Source: Streptomyces sp. SID14436 (GTDB lineage Bacteria; Actinomycetota; Actinomycetes; Streptomycetales; Streptomycetaceae). From it: a stretch of DNA of 33,613 nt. Below the pieces are notes generated by a model. That model was not told the DNA's origin, searched no databases, and saw only the letters and a program-made list of their open reading frames with translations. Both the position numbers and the translations under genes were made by a program. The stretch is from assembly GCF_010548465.1 (NCBI RefSeq), contig NZ_JAAGMD010000625.1, forward strand, positions 1 to 33,613, read 5' to 3'. Of the stretch, positions 16,488 through 24,787 are shown one piece after another; position 1 is the stretch's first letter, and every line of letters begins with the position of its first letter.

Positions 16488-17476
16488 AGGACGCTCACCT
16501 CCCGGTTCTTCTCGGGACCCGACTGCTCGATGCCCGCGGGCACATAACCGGTCTGCCCCTTCTTGACGAGGTCGTTGAGGTGCTGCTCGTAGCGCTCGGG
16601 CGAGACGACCTTCACGTTGAACAGCATCCGGGCGTGGTCCACACCGCACAGCTCGGCGCACTTGCCGAGGAAGGTGCCCTCACGGCTGGGGGTCACCTCG
16701 AAGGCGTTGGTGTGGCCCGGGATGACGTCCTGCTTCATCAGGAACGGCACCACCCAGAAGGAGTGGATGACGTCCCGCGACGTCAGGATGAAGCGCACCC
16801 GCTTGCCCTCGGGCAGCCACATGGTGGGGCCCGGGTTGTTGGTCTGCGGGTTCCTCGTCGAGGGGGTACCGCAGTCGTGGACACCGCCGGCGTCGGCCGG
16901 GAAGGCGTCCCGGTACCGGTCCGGAATCGGGTCCAGTTCCTTGGCGGTCTTGGCGTCGCCGGTGGAACCGTCCACGTTCTCGACGTAGTTGAAGCACCAG
17001 CTCCACTGGAAGCCGACCACGTTGACCGTGACGTCGGGCTTGCTTTCGAGCTTCATCAGCTCGGATTCGTCACGGGCCGTGAAGTAGAACAGCACCGAGA
17101 CGATGAGGAGGGGGACCACCGTGTACAACGCCTCGAGGGGCATGTTGTACCGGGTCTGCGGAGGGACCTCCACCTTGGTGCGGCTGCGCCTGTGGAAGAA
17201 AGCACTCCACAGGATCAGACCCCACACCAGAACGCCCACGGCGAGCGCGGCCGCCCACGAGCCCTGCCACAGGGAGAGGATCCGGGGAGCCTCTTCCGTG
17301 GTCGGGGTGGGCATACCAAGGCGGGGGAAGTCCTCCCAGGTGCAACCGGTGGCGGTCGCCAGGACCAGGCCCGCGGTCGATGCCTGCAGCAGCTTCCGCC
17401 GCATCGGGCGCCGCGGCTTGGGGGTACCGCCCACGCCCTTCAGGCGGTGGGGGAGGTCGGAGCCGTTGGGACTCAC
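16484..17476 (-). CDS. ctaC: Cytochrome c oxidase subunit II
   Basis: CtaC (330 aa) holds the CuA centre that receives electrons from QcrC. CuA ligands are H238 (VIHSFW), C273/E275/C277/H281 in CAELCGVDH, and M284. Two membrane helices (about 70-93 and 112-133) are preceded by a lipoprotein-type signal with C45 in TATGC. Between 165 and 215 is an insert absent from mitochondrial subunit II, typical of actinobacteria and thought to contact QcrC. The start is a GTG at 17474-17476 with GGAAGG 7 nt upstream. It begins a ctaC-ctaD-ctaF operon with 4-nt overlaps. Confidence 0.96.
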   Translation of the reverse strand: MSPNGSDLPHRLKGVGGTPKPRRPMRRKLLQASTAGLVLATATGCTWEDFPRLGMPTPTTEEAPRILSLWQGSWAAALAVGVLVWGLILWSAFFHRRSRTKVEVPPQTRYNMPLEALYTVVPLLIVSVLFYFTARDESELMKLESKPDVTVNVVGFQWSWCFNYVENVDGSTGDAKTAKELDPIPDRYRDAFPADAGGVHDCGTPSTRNPQTNNPGPTMWLPEGKRVRFILTSRDVIHSFWVVPFLMKQDVIPGHTNAFEVTPSREGTFLGKCAELCGVDHARMLFNVKVVSPERYEQHLNDLVKKGQTGYVPAGIEQSGPEKNREVSVL

Positions 17477-17561
17477 GTAGCGCCTTCCCGAGAGTCTCGC
17501 CCGCGCTGTACGGCTGCGGCCTGGCCTTCTCGCTGGTCGGTCGCCGCCCTGCGTCGGGCAG

Positions 17562-17590
17562 GGGTTTGGATGTTTATGCGGACCAAACCC
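17562..17590. promoter_or_regulatory. Inverted repeat upstream of ctaC (candidate operator)
   Basis: GGGTTTGG and CCAAACCC form perfect 8-bp arms separated by an AT-rich 13-nt spacer, with centres 21 bp apart (two helical turns). It is about 86 nt upstream of the ctaC start. TAGGGT on the minus strand overlaps its edge and could be a -10. Confidence 0.45.
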
Positions 17591-17768
17591 TAGCCGACGC
17601 CCTTCGGGGGGTCGCGGGGAGGGTGGCATACGCGCCGGGGGTCACCCTGAACGGGTGGGACGAGCCGCCCACGAGGGCCGGTTCACCGGTCCCGGGCGGG
17701 ACCCCGCCGGCCCGATCCTACGGCTCCCCGCGCTGCCGGGACACCGGCACACGCTCTACCGTGGCCGT

Positions 17769-19154
17769 GTGGGTTACTTCGACGCCGCTTCCGCCGCTCC
17801 CCTTCATCCCGTGGCCCGTCAGGCGCTGTTGGCCTCCCTCGACGAGGGCTGGGCCGACCCCGCGCGGCTGTACCGGGAGGGCCGGCGCGCGCGGATGCTG
17901 CTGGACGCCGCGCGCGAGGCGGCGGCGGAGGCCGTCGGCTGCCGCCCGGACGAACTGACGTTCACCTCGTCGGGCACCCGGGCGGTGCACGACGGGGTCG
18001 CGGGCGCGCTGGCCGGACGGCGCCGCACCGGACGCCACCTGATCGTGTCGGCGGTCGAACACTCTTCGGTGCTCCATGCGGCGGACGTGCACCGGGCCGG
18101 CGGCGGCGAGGTCACCGAGGTGGCGGTGGACCGCACCGGCGCCGTCGCCGACTCCGCCTACGCCGCCGCGCTGCGTCCGGACACGGCGCTGGCCTGCCTG
18201 CAGTCGGCCAACCACGAGGTGGGGACCGAGCAGCCCGTCGCCGAGGTGGCCGGGCACTGCCGGGCGGCCGGTGTCCCCCTGATGGTGGACGCGGCGCAGT
18301 CGCTGGGCCGGCATCCGGTGCCGGACGGCTGGTCGCTGCTGGCGGCGAGCGCCCATAAATGGGGCGGACCGCCCGGGGTGGGTCTGCTCGTGGTGCGCAA
18401 GGGGGTGCGGTTCGCCCCTCAGGGCCCGGTGGACGAGCGGGAGTCGGGCCGGGCGGCCGGCTTCGAGAACATCCCGGCGATCGTGGCCGCGGCGGCCTCG
18501 CTGCGGGCGGTGCAGGCGGAGGCGGCCCAGGAGGCCGCCCGGCTGCGGGAGCTGACGGACCGGATCCGTACGGCGGTGCCGCGGCTGGTGCCGGACGTGG
18601 AGGTGGTGGGCGATCCGGAGCGGCGGCTGCCCGGGATCGTCACCTTCTCGTGTCTCTATGTCGACGGGGAGACGGTGCTGCACGAGCTGGACCGTGCGGG
18701 TTTCTCCGTCTCGTCCGGTTCGTCCTGCACGAGCAGCACCCTGACGCCGAGCCACGTCCTGAAGGCGATGGGCGTGCTCAGCGAGGGCAACGTCCGGGTC
18801 TCGCTGCCGCCGGGGACCTCCGAGGAGGACGTCGAGCGATTCCTGTCCGTGCTGCCCGGGGTGGTGGCCGGGGTGCGGGAGAAGCTGGGCGCCCCGCCTG
18901 CCGGGGCCGTCCGGCCGGACGGCGCGGACGACGCGCTGGTGGTGGACGCCCTCGGGCGGCGCTGCCCGGTCCCGGTCATCGAACTCGCCAAGGTGATCGG
19001 CGACGTGCCGGTCGGCGGCACGGTCCGGGTGCTCTCCGACGACGAGGCGGCCCGGCTCGACATCCCCGCCTGGTGCGAGATGCGCGGTCAGGAGTACGTG
19101 GGCGAGGAACCGGCGGAACGCGGCTCGGCCCACGTGGTCCGGCGCCTCGTGTAG
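17769..19154 (+). CDS. Cysteine desulfurase fused to a C-terminal TusA-type sulfurtransferase domain
   Basis: This 461-aa two-domain protein has an IscS/NifS-like PLP part (1-370): K197 in SAHKWGG binds PLP, D174/Q177 lie in VDAAQS, and C320 in SSGSSCTSS is the persulfide cysteine. Then comes a TusA/SirA domain (388-461) with the sulfur-carrying C399 in the CPVPVIELAK motif. The first domain would pull sulfur from cysteine and hand it to the second domain as persulfide, as IscS does to separate TusA for tRNA thiolation or other acceptors. I start at the GTG at 17769; no RBS is seen, but TACCGT (17757-17762) ends 6 nt before it, so the mRNA may be leaderless. The acceptor is unknown. Confidence 0.93.
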   Translation: MGYFDAASAAPLHPVARQALLASLDEGWADPARLYREGRRARMLLDAAREAAAEAVGCRPDELTFTSSGTRAVHDGVAGALAGRRRTGRHLIVSAVEHSSVLHAADVHRAGGGEVTEVAVDRTGAVADSAYAAALRPDTALACLQSANHEVGTEQPVAEVAGHCRAAGVPLMVDAAQSLGRHPVPDGWSLLAASAHKWGGPPGVGLLVVRKGVRFAPQGPVDERESGRAAGFENIPAIVAAAASLRAVQAEAAQEAARLRELTDRIRTAVPRLVPDVEVVGDPERRLPGIVTFSCLYVDGETVLHELDRAGFSVSSGSSCTSSTLTPSHVLKAMGVLSEGNVRVSLPPGTSEEDVERFLSVLPGVVAGVREKLGAPPAGAVRPDGADDALVVDALGRRCPVPVIELAKVIGDVPVGGTVRVLSDDEAARLDIPAWCEMRGQEYVGEEPAERGSAHVVRRLV

Positions 19155-19160
19155 GCACGC

Positions 19161-19194
19161 CGCCGGGGCCGGACCGTGTGGTCCGGCCCCGGCG
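19161..19194. terminator. Strong bidirectional terminator
   Basis: A perfect 15-bp stem CGCCGGGGCCGGACC and its complement with a 4-nt loop GTGT lies between convergent stops at 19154 (+) and 19219 (-). Confidence 0.9.
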
Positions 19195-19218
19195 CGGAGT
19201 GCGGGGTGCGGGGGGGGG

Positions 19219-20193
19219 TCAGGACAGGTGCTTCTTCACCTCGGCCGCCGCCTCGTCGCCGTAGGCCTGCGCGAAGCGGTCCATGAAGTGGGCGCGGCGC
19301 AGCTGGTACTCCTGGGTGCCGACGGTCTCGATGACCAGGGTGGCGAGCATGCAGCCGACCTGGGCGGCGCGCTCCAAGGAGACGTCCCAGGCCAGGCCGG
19401 ACAGGAAGCCCGCGCGGAAGGCGTCGCCGACGCCGGTCGGGTCCGCCTTGCGCTCCTCGGCCGGGCAGCCGACCTCCACGGGCTCCTCGCCGGCCCGCTC
19501 GATGCGGACGCCGCGCGCGCCGAGGGTGGTGACGCGGTGGCCGACCCGGTCGAGGATCTCGGCGTCGCTCCAGCCGGTCTTGCTCTCGATGAGCCCCTTC
19601 TCGTACTCGTTGGAGAAGAGGTAGGTCGCCCCGTCCAGCAGTATCCGGATCTCCTCACCGCTCATCCGGGCGATCTGCTGGGAGAAGTCGGCGGCGAACG
19701 GGATCTGACGGGCCCGGCACTCCTCGGTGTGGCGGAGCATGCCCTCGGGGTCGTCCGCGCCGATGAGGACCAGGTCGAGGCCGCCCACCCGGTCGGCGAC
19801 GGTCTTCAGCTCGATGAGACGGGCCTCGCTCATCGCGCCCGTGTAGAAGGAGCCGATCTGGTTGTGGTCGGCGTCCGTGGTGCACACGAAGCGGGCCGTG
19901 TGCAGGGTCTCGGAGATCCGGACGGACTCGGTGTCGACGCCGTGCCGGTCCAGCCAGGCCCGGTACTCGTCGAAGTCGGCGCCCGCCGCGCCGACGAGGA
20001 TCGGTTCGGTGCCGAGCTGGCCCATGCCGAAGGCGATGTTCGCTCCCACACCGCCCCGGCGCACGTCGAGGTTGTCGACCAGGAAGGACAGCGAGACCGT
20101 GTGCAGCTGGTCCGCGACGAGCTGGTCGGCGAAGCGGCCGGGGAAGGTCATGAGGTGGTCGGTGGCGATGGAGCCGGTGACTGCGATGCGCAC
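19219..20193 (-). CDS. adoK: Adenosine kinase (PfkB/ribokinase fold)
   Basis: AdoK (324 aa) phosphorylates adenosine to AMP for purine salvage. The N-terminal AVTGSIATDHLMTFPGRF, the RRGGVGAN motif (45-52) and DPTGVGDAFRAGF (251-263, catalytic base D257) are PfkB signatures. The sequence closely follows Mycobacterium tuberculosis AdoK (Rv2202c) as I remember it, which also lies near ctaC, so synteny supports the call. Ribokinase or another sugar kinase is less likely. It starts with GTG (20191-20193) with AGGAG about 10 nt upstream. It is monocistronic, ending at a strong terminator. Confidence 0.9.
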   Translation of the reverse strand: MRIAVTGSIATDHLMTFPGRFADQLVADQLHTVSLSFLVDNLDVRRGGVGANIAFGMGQLGTEPILVGAAGADFDEYRAWLDRHGVDTESVRISETLHTARFVCTTDADHNQIGSFYTGAMSEARLIELKTVADRVGGLDLVLIGADDPEGMLRHTEECRARQIPFAADFSQQIARMSGEEIRILLDGATYLFSNEYEKGLIESKTGWSDAEILDRVGHRVTTLGARGVRIERAGEEPVEVGCPAEERKADPTGVGDAFRAGFLSGLAWDVSLERAAQVGCMLATLVIETVGTQEYQLRRAHFMDRFAQAYGDEAAAEVKKHLS

Positions 20194-20323
20194 GGCGTGG
20201 ATTCTCCTGGGGGGAGGGGGTTTGACACTTCACGCTACCGGGTGGGGACCGCCCGTAGAAGCAGCCAAAACTACCCGATAGTAGATCTTTCTTCGTGACC
20301 TTCGGCGTGCCTACGGTGCGAAC

Positions 20324-20533
20324 ATGACGAACCTCAAGGTCCGCACGACCGCGCAGGCCGACTTCGAGGGCGACCTGGCGTCGCTGCGCGGCGACTGCGC
20401 CCGGATGGCTCCGCACTGGGCGGTGCCGGACCGGGGCGCTCCCCGTCCGGTGTCCCCGTCCCTGATCCACGGTGTGTCGGTGCCGACGTCGTCGGCCCGG
20501 CTGCTGGACGCGATGTCGGAGTACGGCGACTGA
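20324..20533 (+). CDS. Small orphan protein, 69 aa
   Basis: A short open frame with clear Streptomyces codon bias (nearly all codons end in G or C). No domain, membrane segment, signal or cysteine pattern is recognised; the end reads SSARLLDAMSEYGD. The ATG at 20324 has no RBS, but TACGGT (20312-20317) ends 6 nt before it, fitting a leaderless transcript. It is divergent from adoK with 130 nt between. Function unknown. Confidence 0.7.
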   Translation: MTNLKVRTTAQADFEGDLASLRGDCARMAPHWAVPDRGAPRPVSPSLIHGVSVPTSSARLLDAMSEYGD

Positions 20534-20730
20534 GCGGGTCCCGGCCGGGGCGGTACCCGGCCTGAACCGTCCCCGGGGCCCGCAGGGCGGGTCCCGGGGG
20601 AACCGTGCGCTCCCCCGCTGCGTCCCATCGCTGTCCCCCGTGAAGGGGATGCGGGATACGACCCTCAAGCAGTCCGGACACGACCGGGCAGGGTCTTCCG
20701 GGACAGCTGTGCAGCCGAAGGAGCGATGCG

Positions 20731-22689
20731 GTGAACACCGAGCGACCCGACAACGACGACGCCGGGGCCGAGGCACGGGCCGCCGGCCACGCGCGCGACA
20801 CCGGGGGCGCTCCGGCGGGCGACGAGGAGAAGGCCGCCGCTCGGGACCAGGAGCACGGGGAGCGCGAGGAGCGGGAGCGGGACGAGCAGGGCAGGCAGGA
20901 CGAGCAGGGCGAGCGCGCGGGCCGGGAGGGCTCCGGGACGGCCGACGGCTCGGCCGGCCCGCGGGACGATGCGGGCGAGGCACGGGACGACGACGGTCCG
21001 GCCGCCGAGGATCCCGCGCGTGAGGACGGGGCCGCCGGAGAACCCGCTGGTGAGGCGCCGGCCGCGGCCGAGGTCGGCGAGGACCGTACCGGCGGGCCCG
21101 CCGGGGCCCCGGCCGCCGACGACTCCTCCGCCGCGCAGGACGGCGCCGACGACTCCGGCACCCCCGACGGCTCCCACCACCCCGGTCACCCCGATCACTC
21201 CGACGGCTCCGACGGCTCCGACCGTGCGAGGAGCCGGTCCGGGGCGCGGTCGCGGACGCCCGTACTGATCGCCTCCGTGGCCGCCGCCGTGCTGCTGGTC
21301 GGGGGCGGCGGGGCGTATCTCGCCACCAGCCTCGCGGGCGGCTCCGGATCCGGTACGACTCCGGGTGCCAACGGCGACCCCACTCCCCCGCCGCTCGCCC
21401 TGGACGGCTACGCCGAGGGCGGCGTGCCCGGTATCGCGCCGGGCGAGCCCAACCCCTACGGGGCCACCTACCGGGCCGACGGCCCGCTCCCCGAGGGTCC
21501 CGGTTCGGCGCCGGTCTACCGCACGCGCGGGCAGGTCACCCAGGACCAGGTCGTCACGCTGGCGAAGGCACTCGGGGTCGAGGGCACGCCCGTGCCGGAG
21601 GACGGGAACTGGCGGATCGGCGGCAAGGACGGCTCCGGGCCCGTGCTGCGGGTGGAGCGGCAGGCGCCCGGCGCCTGGACGTACAGCAGGAACGCCCTGG
21701 GCACCGACAACTGCAAGGGCGACTCCTGCACGGTGCCGCCGGTCAACGTGCCGCCGGTGTCCGAGGAGGCCGCGGAGAAGGCCGCCGCGCCGCTGCTGAA
21801 GGCCCTCGGCCAGGACGAGGCGAAGCTGGACGCGAGCCGGACCGTGGGCATCAACCGCACGGTGAACGCCAGCCCCGAGATCGGCGGGCTGCCGACCCAC
21901 GGCTGGGACACCGTGGTCACCGTCGGCGCCGACGGTGCCGTGGGCGGTGCCCAGGGCCGGCTGCTGAAGCCGGTGAAGTCCGACACCTACCCCGTGGTGG
22001 GCGCCGAGGAGGCGCTGAAGTTGATGAACACCGCGCCGGGTGCCGACGGGCGCGGCGGCATCGGCGGCTGCGCCACCCCCGTGCCGCTGGAGGGCGGGGA
22101 GACCCCGGAACCGGCCTGCGAGGAGCCCGCGATGCCGCCCGAGGACGGCGGCGGGCGGACGCTGACCGTCGACGAGGCGGTGTTCGGGCTGGCCCCGCAC
22201 TCCGTGGACGGCCGGCCGGCGCTGGTGCCGTCCTGGCTGTTCGAGGTGCGCACGCCGGGCGTGCGGGAGACGTCCACGGTGACGTACCCGGCGGTCGACC
22301 CGGCGTACCTGACCTCCGCCTCGCGTTCCGGTGAGGCCAGCCCCGCGCCGTCGCGGCCGGGTGACGAGCCGACGTCGGCGCCCGCCGAGCGCAGCGTCCA
22401 CGTCGAGGGCTACACCGCGGAGGGCGAGGAGCTGACCGTGACGTTCACCGGCGGCGTGTGCGCCGACTACCGGACGACGGCGCGGGAGAGCGGCGGCAAG
22501 GTGACGGTCACCGTCACCGAGAAGCCGTGGCCGGGCAAGGTCTGCATCCTGATCGCCCGGCAGTACCAGCAGACGGTGCGCCTCGACGCGCCGCTCGGCG
22601 ACCGCCGGGTCGTGGACGAGGACGGCGAGTCGGTGCCGCTGCGGAAGGACGGCGCGCGGCTTCCGGCGCCGCCCGAGGAGACCGGCTGA
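20731..22689 (+). CDS. Large single-pass membrane protein with acidic disordered N-terminus
   Basis: This 652-aa protein starts at GTG (20731) after GAAGGAGCGATGCG. Residues 1-165 are extremely rich in Asp, Glu, Gly, Ala and Arg with no predicted fold, then a basic patch (165-175) and one membrane helix (about 177-198). By the positive-inside rule the charged region is cytoplasmic and residues 200-652 are outside. The outer part has Pro/Gly-rich linkers and at least six Cys that could form disulfides (in DNCKGDSC, GGCATP, PACEEP, GVCADY and GKVCIL). I recall proteins like this being annotated only as large membrane proteins in Streptomyces. No enzymatic motif is seen. A strong hairpin ends the unit. 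Confidence 0.85.
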   Translation: MNTERPDNDDAGAEARAAGHARDTGGAPAGDEEKAAARDQEHGEREERERDEQGRQDEQGERAGREGSGTADGSAGPRDDAGEARDDDGPAAEDPAREDGAAGEPAGEAPAAAEVGEDRTGGPAGAPAADDSSAAQDGADDSGTPDGSHHPGHPDHSDGSDGSDRARSRSGARSRTPVLIASVAAAVLLVGGGGAYLATSLAGGSGSGTTPGANGDPTPPPLALDGYAEGGVPGIAPGEPNPYGATYRADGPLPEGPGSAPVYRTRGQVTQDQVVTLAKALGVEGTPVPEDGNWRIGGKDGSGPVLRVERQAPGAWTYSRNALGTDNCKGDSCTVPPVNVPPVSEEAAEKAAAPLLKALGQDEAKLDASRTVGINRTVNASPEIGGLPTHGWDTVVTVGADGAVGGAQGRLLKPVKSDTYPVVGAEEALKLMNTAPGADGRGGIGGCATPVPLEGGETPEPACEEPAMPPEDGGGRTLTVDEAVFGLAPHSVDGRPALVPSWLFEVRTPGVRETSTVTYPAVDPAYLTSASRSGEASPAPSRPGDEPTSAPAERSVHVEGYTAEGEELTVTFTGGVCADYRTTARESGGKVTVTVTEKPWPGKVCILIARQYQQTVRLDAPLGDRRVVDEDGESVPLRKDGARLPAPPEETG

Positions 22690-22713
22690 CGCCGGGACGG
22701 ACGGCCGGGAACG

Positions 22714-22757
22714 GACGAAGGCGGCGGCCCCCCGTGGAGGGGGCCGCCGCCTTCGTC
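22714..22757. terminator. Very strong bidirectional terminator
   Basis: A perfect 19-bp stem (GACGAAGGCGGCGGCCCCC and its complement) with a 6-nt loop lies between the convergent stops at 22689 (+) and 22807 (-). Confidence 0.93.
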
Positions 22758-22806
22758 GTACACCGTCCCGGGAGGTCCCGGCCCGGCCGCCCGGCTTCCG
22801 GGCGGG

Positions 22807-23163
22807 TCAGCTGAAGGAGTCGCCGCAGGCGCAGGAGCCGGTGGCGTTCGGGTTGTCGATGGTGAAGCCCTGCTTCTCGATGGTGTCGACGAAGTCGATG
22901 GTGGCGCCGCCCAGGTACGGGGCGCTCATGCGGTCGGTGACGACCTTCACGCCGTCGAAGTCCTTGACCACGTCGCCGTCGAGGGAACGCTCGTCGAAGA
23001 AGAGCTGGTACCGCAGGCCGGAGCAGCCGCCGGGCTGGACGGCGACGCGCAGCGCGAGGTCGTCACGGCCTTCCTGGTCGAGCAGGGCCTTGACCTTGCC
23101 CGCGGCGGCGTCGGTCAGAACGATGCCGTCGGTGACGGTGGTGGTCTCGTCCGATACGGACAT
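22807..23163 (-). CDS. erpA: A-type iron-sulfur cluster carrier/insertion protein
   Basis: ErpA/IscA-family protein (118 aa) that carries or inserts Fe-S clusters into target enzymes. The three conserved cysteines are C47 (GGCSG), C111 and C113 (CACG), at the normal places. The ATG at 23161-23163 has GGGAG about 10 nt upstream. It is divergent from nadA, whose product needs a [4Fe-4S] cluster. The family is certain; whether it is the ErpA or IscA role cannot be told from the sequence, and ErpA is the usual name for the single actinobacterial member. Confidence 0.93.
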   Translation of the reverse strand: MSVSDETTTVTDGIVLTDAAAGKVKALLDQEGRDDLALRVAVQPGGCSGLRYQLFFDERSLDGDVVKDFDGVKVVTDRMSAPYLGGATIDFVDTIEKQGFTIDNPNATGSCACGDSFS

Positions 23164-23202
23164 CTACATCTTCTCCCGGGTTGTACGGAGACTGCTTGCC
23201 GA

Positions 23203-23214
23203 CGGTTGCAACCG
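23203..23214. promoter_or_regulatory. Palindrome CGGTTGCAACCG upstream of erpA
   Basis: A perfect 12-bp palindrome 40 nt before the erpA start; a possible operator. I do not recognise the regulator. Confidence 0.4.
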
Positions 23215-23391
23215 GCGGGGCCGCGGATTCATTCCGGGCCGGGAGCTCGTTTTCCCGCTCCGTCTTCATGCTCGCACACGCCCCCGCGTGGGGAGAACGA
23301 CGCTTGTCACCCGGTTCGGGAATCTTCACGGGGCCGCCGGGATTCACGTCACATGGACGCTATGGCCGTCGTCAAAGTGACGTGAAGCGGT

Positions 23392-23426
23392 TATGATAGA
23401 TAGCGTCAATTCGACGAAAAGTCGAA
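23392..23426 (+). promoter_or_regulatory. nadA promoter -10 and leader hairpin
   Basis: TATGAT (23392-23397) matches the vegetative -10 well. The hairpin TTCGAC/GTCGAA with loop GAAAA starts 12 nt later, so it lies at the very 5' end of the predicted transcript, where it could be an operator or an mRNA-stabilising stem. Confidence 0.55.
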
Positions 23427-23500
23427 ACGGTGTCCCGCATGTCCCGCCGGATCCGGTCCAGACGGACCCGGCGAGCCGCAGAACAGAAAGGGTGCGTGTC

Positions 23501-24685
23501 GTGACCACCGCCCAGACCCAGGAGCTCGACGTACAGCCGACGCCCCTCGCCCTGCTGCTCCTCGGCCGTGAGGCCGACCCCAAGAGCGAGCGCGGTGTGG
23601 AGTGTCCCGGCGACCTGCCCTCCCCGTCCGACCCGGACCTGGTGGAACGCGCCCGCGCGGCCAAGGAGAAGCTGGGCGACAAGGTCTTCGTCCTCGGCCA
23701 CCACTACCAGCGTGACGAGGTCATCCAGTTCGCCGACGTCACGGGCGACTCCTTCAAGCTGGCCCGGGACGCCGCCGCCCGCCCTCAGGCCGAGTACATC
23801 GTGTTCTGCGGTGTGCACTTCATGGCCGAGTCCGCGGACATCCTGACCGGCGACGACCAGAAGGTGGTCCTCCCGGACCTGGCGGCCGGCTGCTCCATGG
23901 CCGACATGGCCACCGCCGAGCAGGTCGCCGAGTGCTGGGACGTGCTCACCGAGGCCGGGATAGCCGAGCAGGTCGTGCCGGTGTCGTACATGAACTCGTC
24001 CGCCGACATCAAGGCGTTCACGGGCAAGCACGGCGGCACGATCTGCACCTCCTCCAACGCCCGCCGCGCCCTCGACTGGGCCTTCGAGCAGGGCGAGAAG
24101 GTGCTGTTCCTGCCCGACCAGCACCTCGGCCGCAACACGGCGGTGCGGGACATGGGCATGTCCCTGGAGGACTGCGTCGTCTACAACCCGCACAAGCCGA
24201 ACGGCGGACTGACCGCCGGTGAACTGCGCGCCGCGAAGATGATCCTGTGGCGCGGGCACTGCTCGGTGCACGGCCGGTTCAGCCTGGACTCGGTGAACGA
24301 CGTGCGCGAGCGCATCCCGGACGTCAACGTGCTGGTCCACCCCGAGTGCCGGCACGAGGTCGTGGCCGCGGCCGACTACGTCGGGTCGACCGAGTACATC
24401 ATCAAGACGCTGGAGGCGGCCCCGGCCGGCTCCAAGTGGGCCATCGGCACCGAACTGAACCTCGTACGCCGGCTGGCGAACCGGTTCGCCCCCGAGGGCA
24501 AGGAAGTGGTCTTCCTGGACCGCACGGTGTGCTTCTGCTCCACCATGAACCGCATCGACCTGCCCCACCTGGTGTGGGCCCTGGAGTCCCTCGCCGAGGG
24601 CAACCTGGTCAACCGCATCGAGGTGGACAAGGAGACCGAGTCGTTCGCCAAGCTGGCGCTGGAGCGCATGCTGGCGCTGCCGTAG
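23501..24685 (+). CDS. nadA: Quinolinate synthase A
   Basis: NadA (394 aa) condenses iminoaspartate with dihydroxyacetone phosphate to quinolinate, a step of de novo NAD synthesis. Cysteines for the [4Fe-4S] cluster are C103 (VFCGVHFMAESAD), C283 (HPECRHE) and C344 or C346 (VCFCSTMNRI). GHHYQRDE and YMNSSADIKA are substrate-site motifs. The GTG at 23501 is preferred over the upstream in-frame ATG because GAAAGGG lies about 9 nt before it and the -10 element overlaps the upstream ATG. No nadB or nadC is adjacent. A terminator follows. Confidence 0.95.
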   Translation: MTTAQTQELDVQPTPLALLLLGREADPKSERGVECPGDLPSPSDPDLVERARAAKEKLGDKVFVLGHHYQRDEVIQFADVTGDSFKLARDAAARPQAEYIVFCGVHFMAESADILTGDDQKVVLPDLAAGCSMADMATAEQVAECWDVLTEAGIAEQVVPVSYMNSSADIKAFTGKHGGTICTSSNARRALDWAFEQGEKVLFLPDQHLGRNTAVRDMGMSLEDCVVYNPHKPNGGLTAGELRAAKMILWRGHCSVHGRFSLDSVNDVRERIPDVNVLVHPECRHEVVAAADYVGSTEYIIKTLEAAPAGSKWAIGTELNLVRRLANRFAPEGKEVVFLDRTVCFCSTMNRIDLPHLVWALESLAEGNLVNRIEVDKETESFAKLALERMLALP

Positions 24686-24720
24686 CCGACGACCGGGCCA
24701 CGCGCCCGGCCGCCCATGAC

Positions 24721-24758
24721 GAAGGCCCACCCGGAACCTCGATGCCGGGTGGGCCTTC
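24721..24758. terminator. Bidirectional terminator between nadA and RND gene
   Basis: A perfect 14-bp stem GAAGGCCCACCCGG/CCGGGTGGGCCTTC with a 10-nt loop, followed by TCTCGTC on the plus strand; it lies between convergent stops at 24685 and 24788. Confidence 0.92.
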
Positions 24759-24787
24759 TCTCGTCCGGACGCCTGCGGACGGGCCGG

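Larger units (their letters stand above)
23164..23500. other. Divergent erpA-nadA intergenic region (337 nt)
   Basis: No gene is seen. It carries a 12-bp palindrome CGGTTGCAACCG (23203-23214) about 40 nt upstream of erpA, a TATGAT -10-like hexamer (23392-23397) reading toward nadA, and a hairpin TTCGAC-GAAAA-GTCGAA (23410-23426) in the nadA leader. The middle is less GC-rich than the genes, as expected for promoters. Confidence 0.6.
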
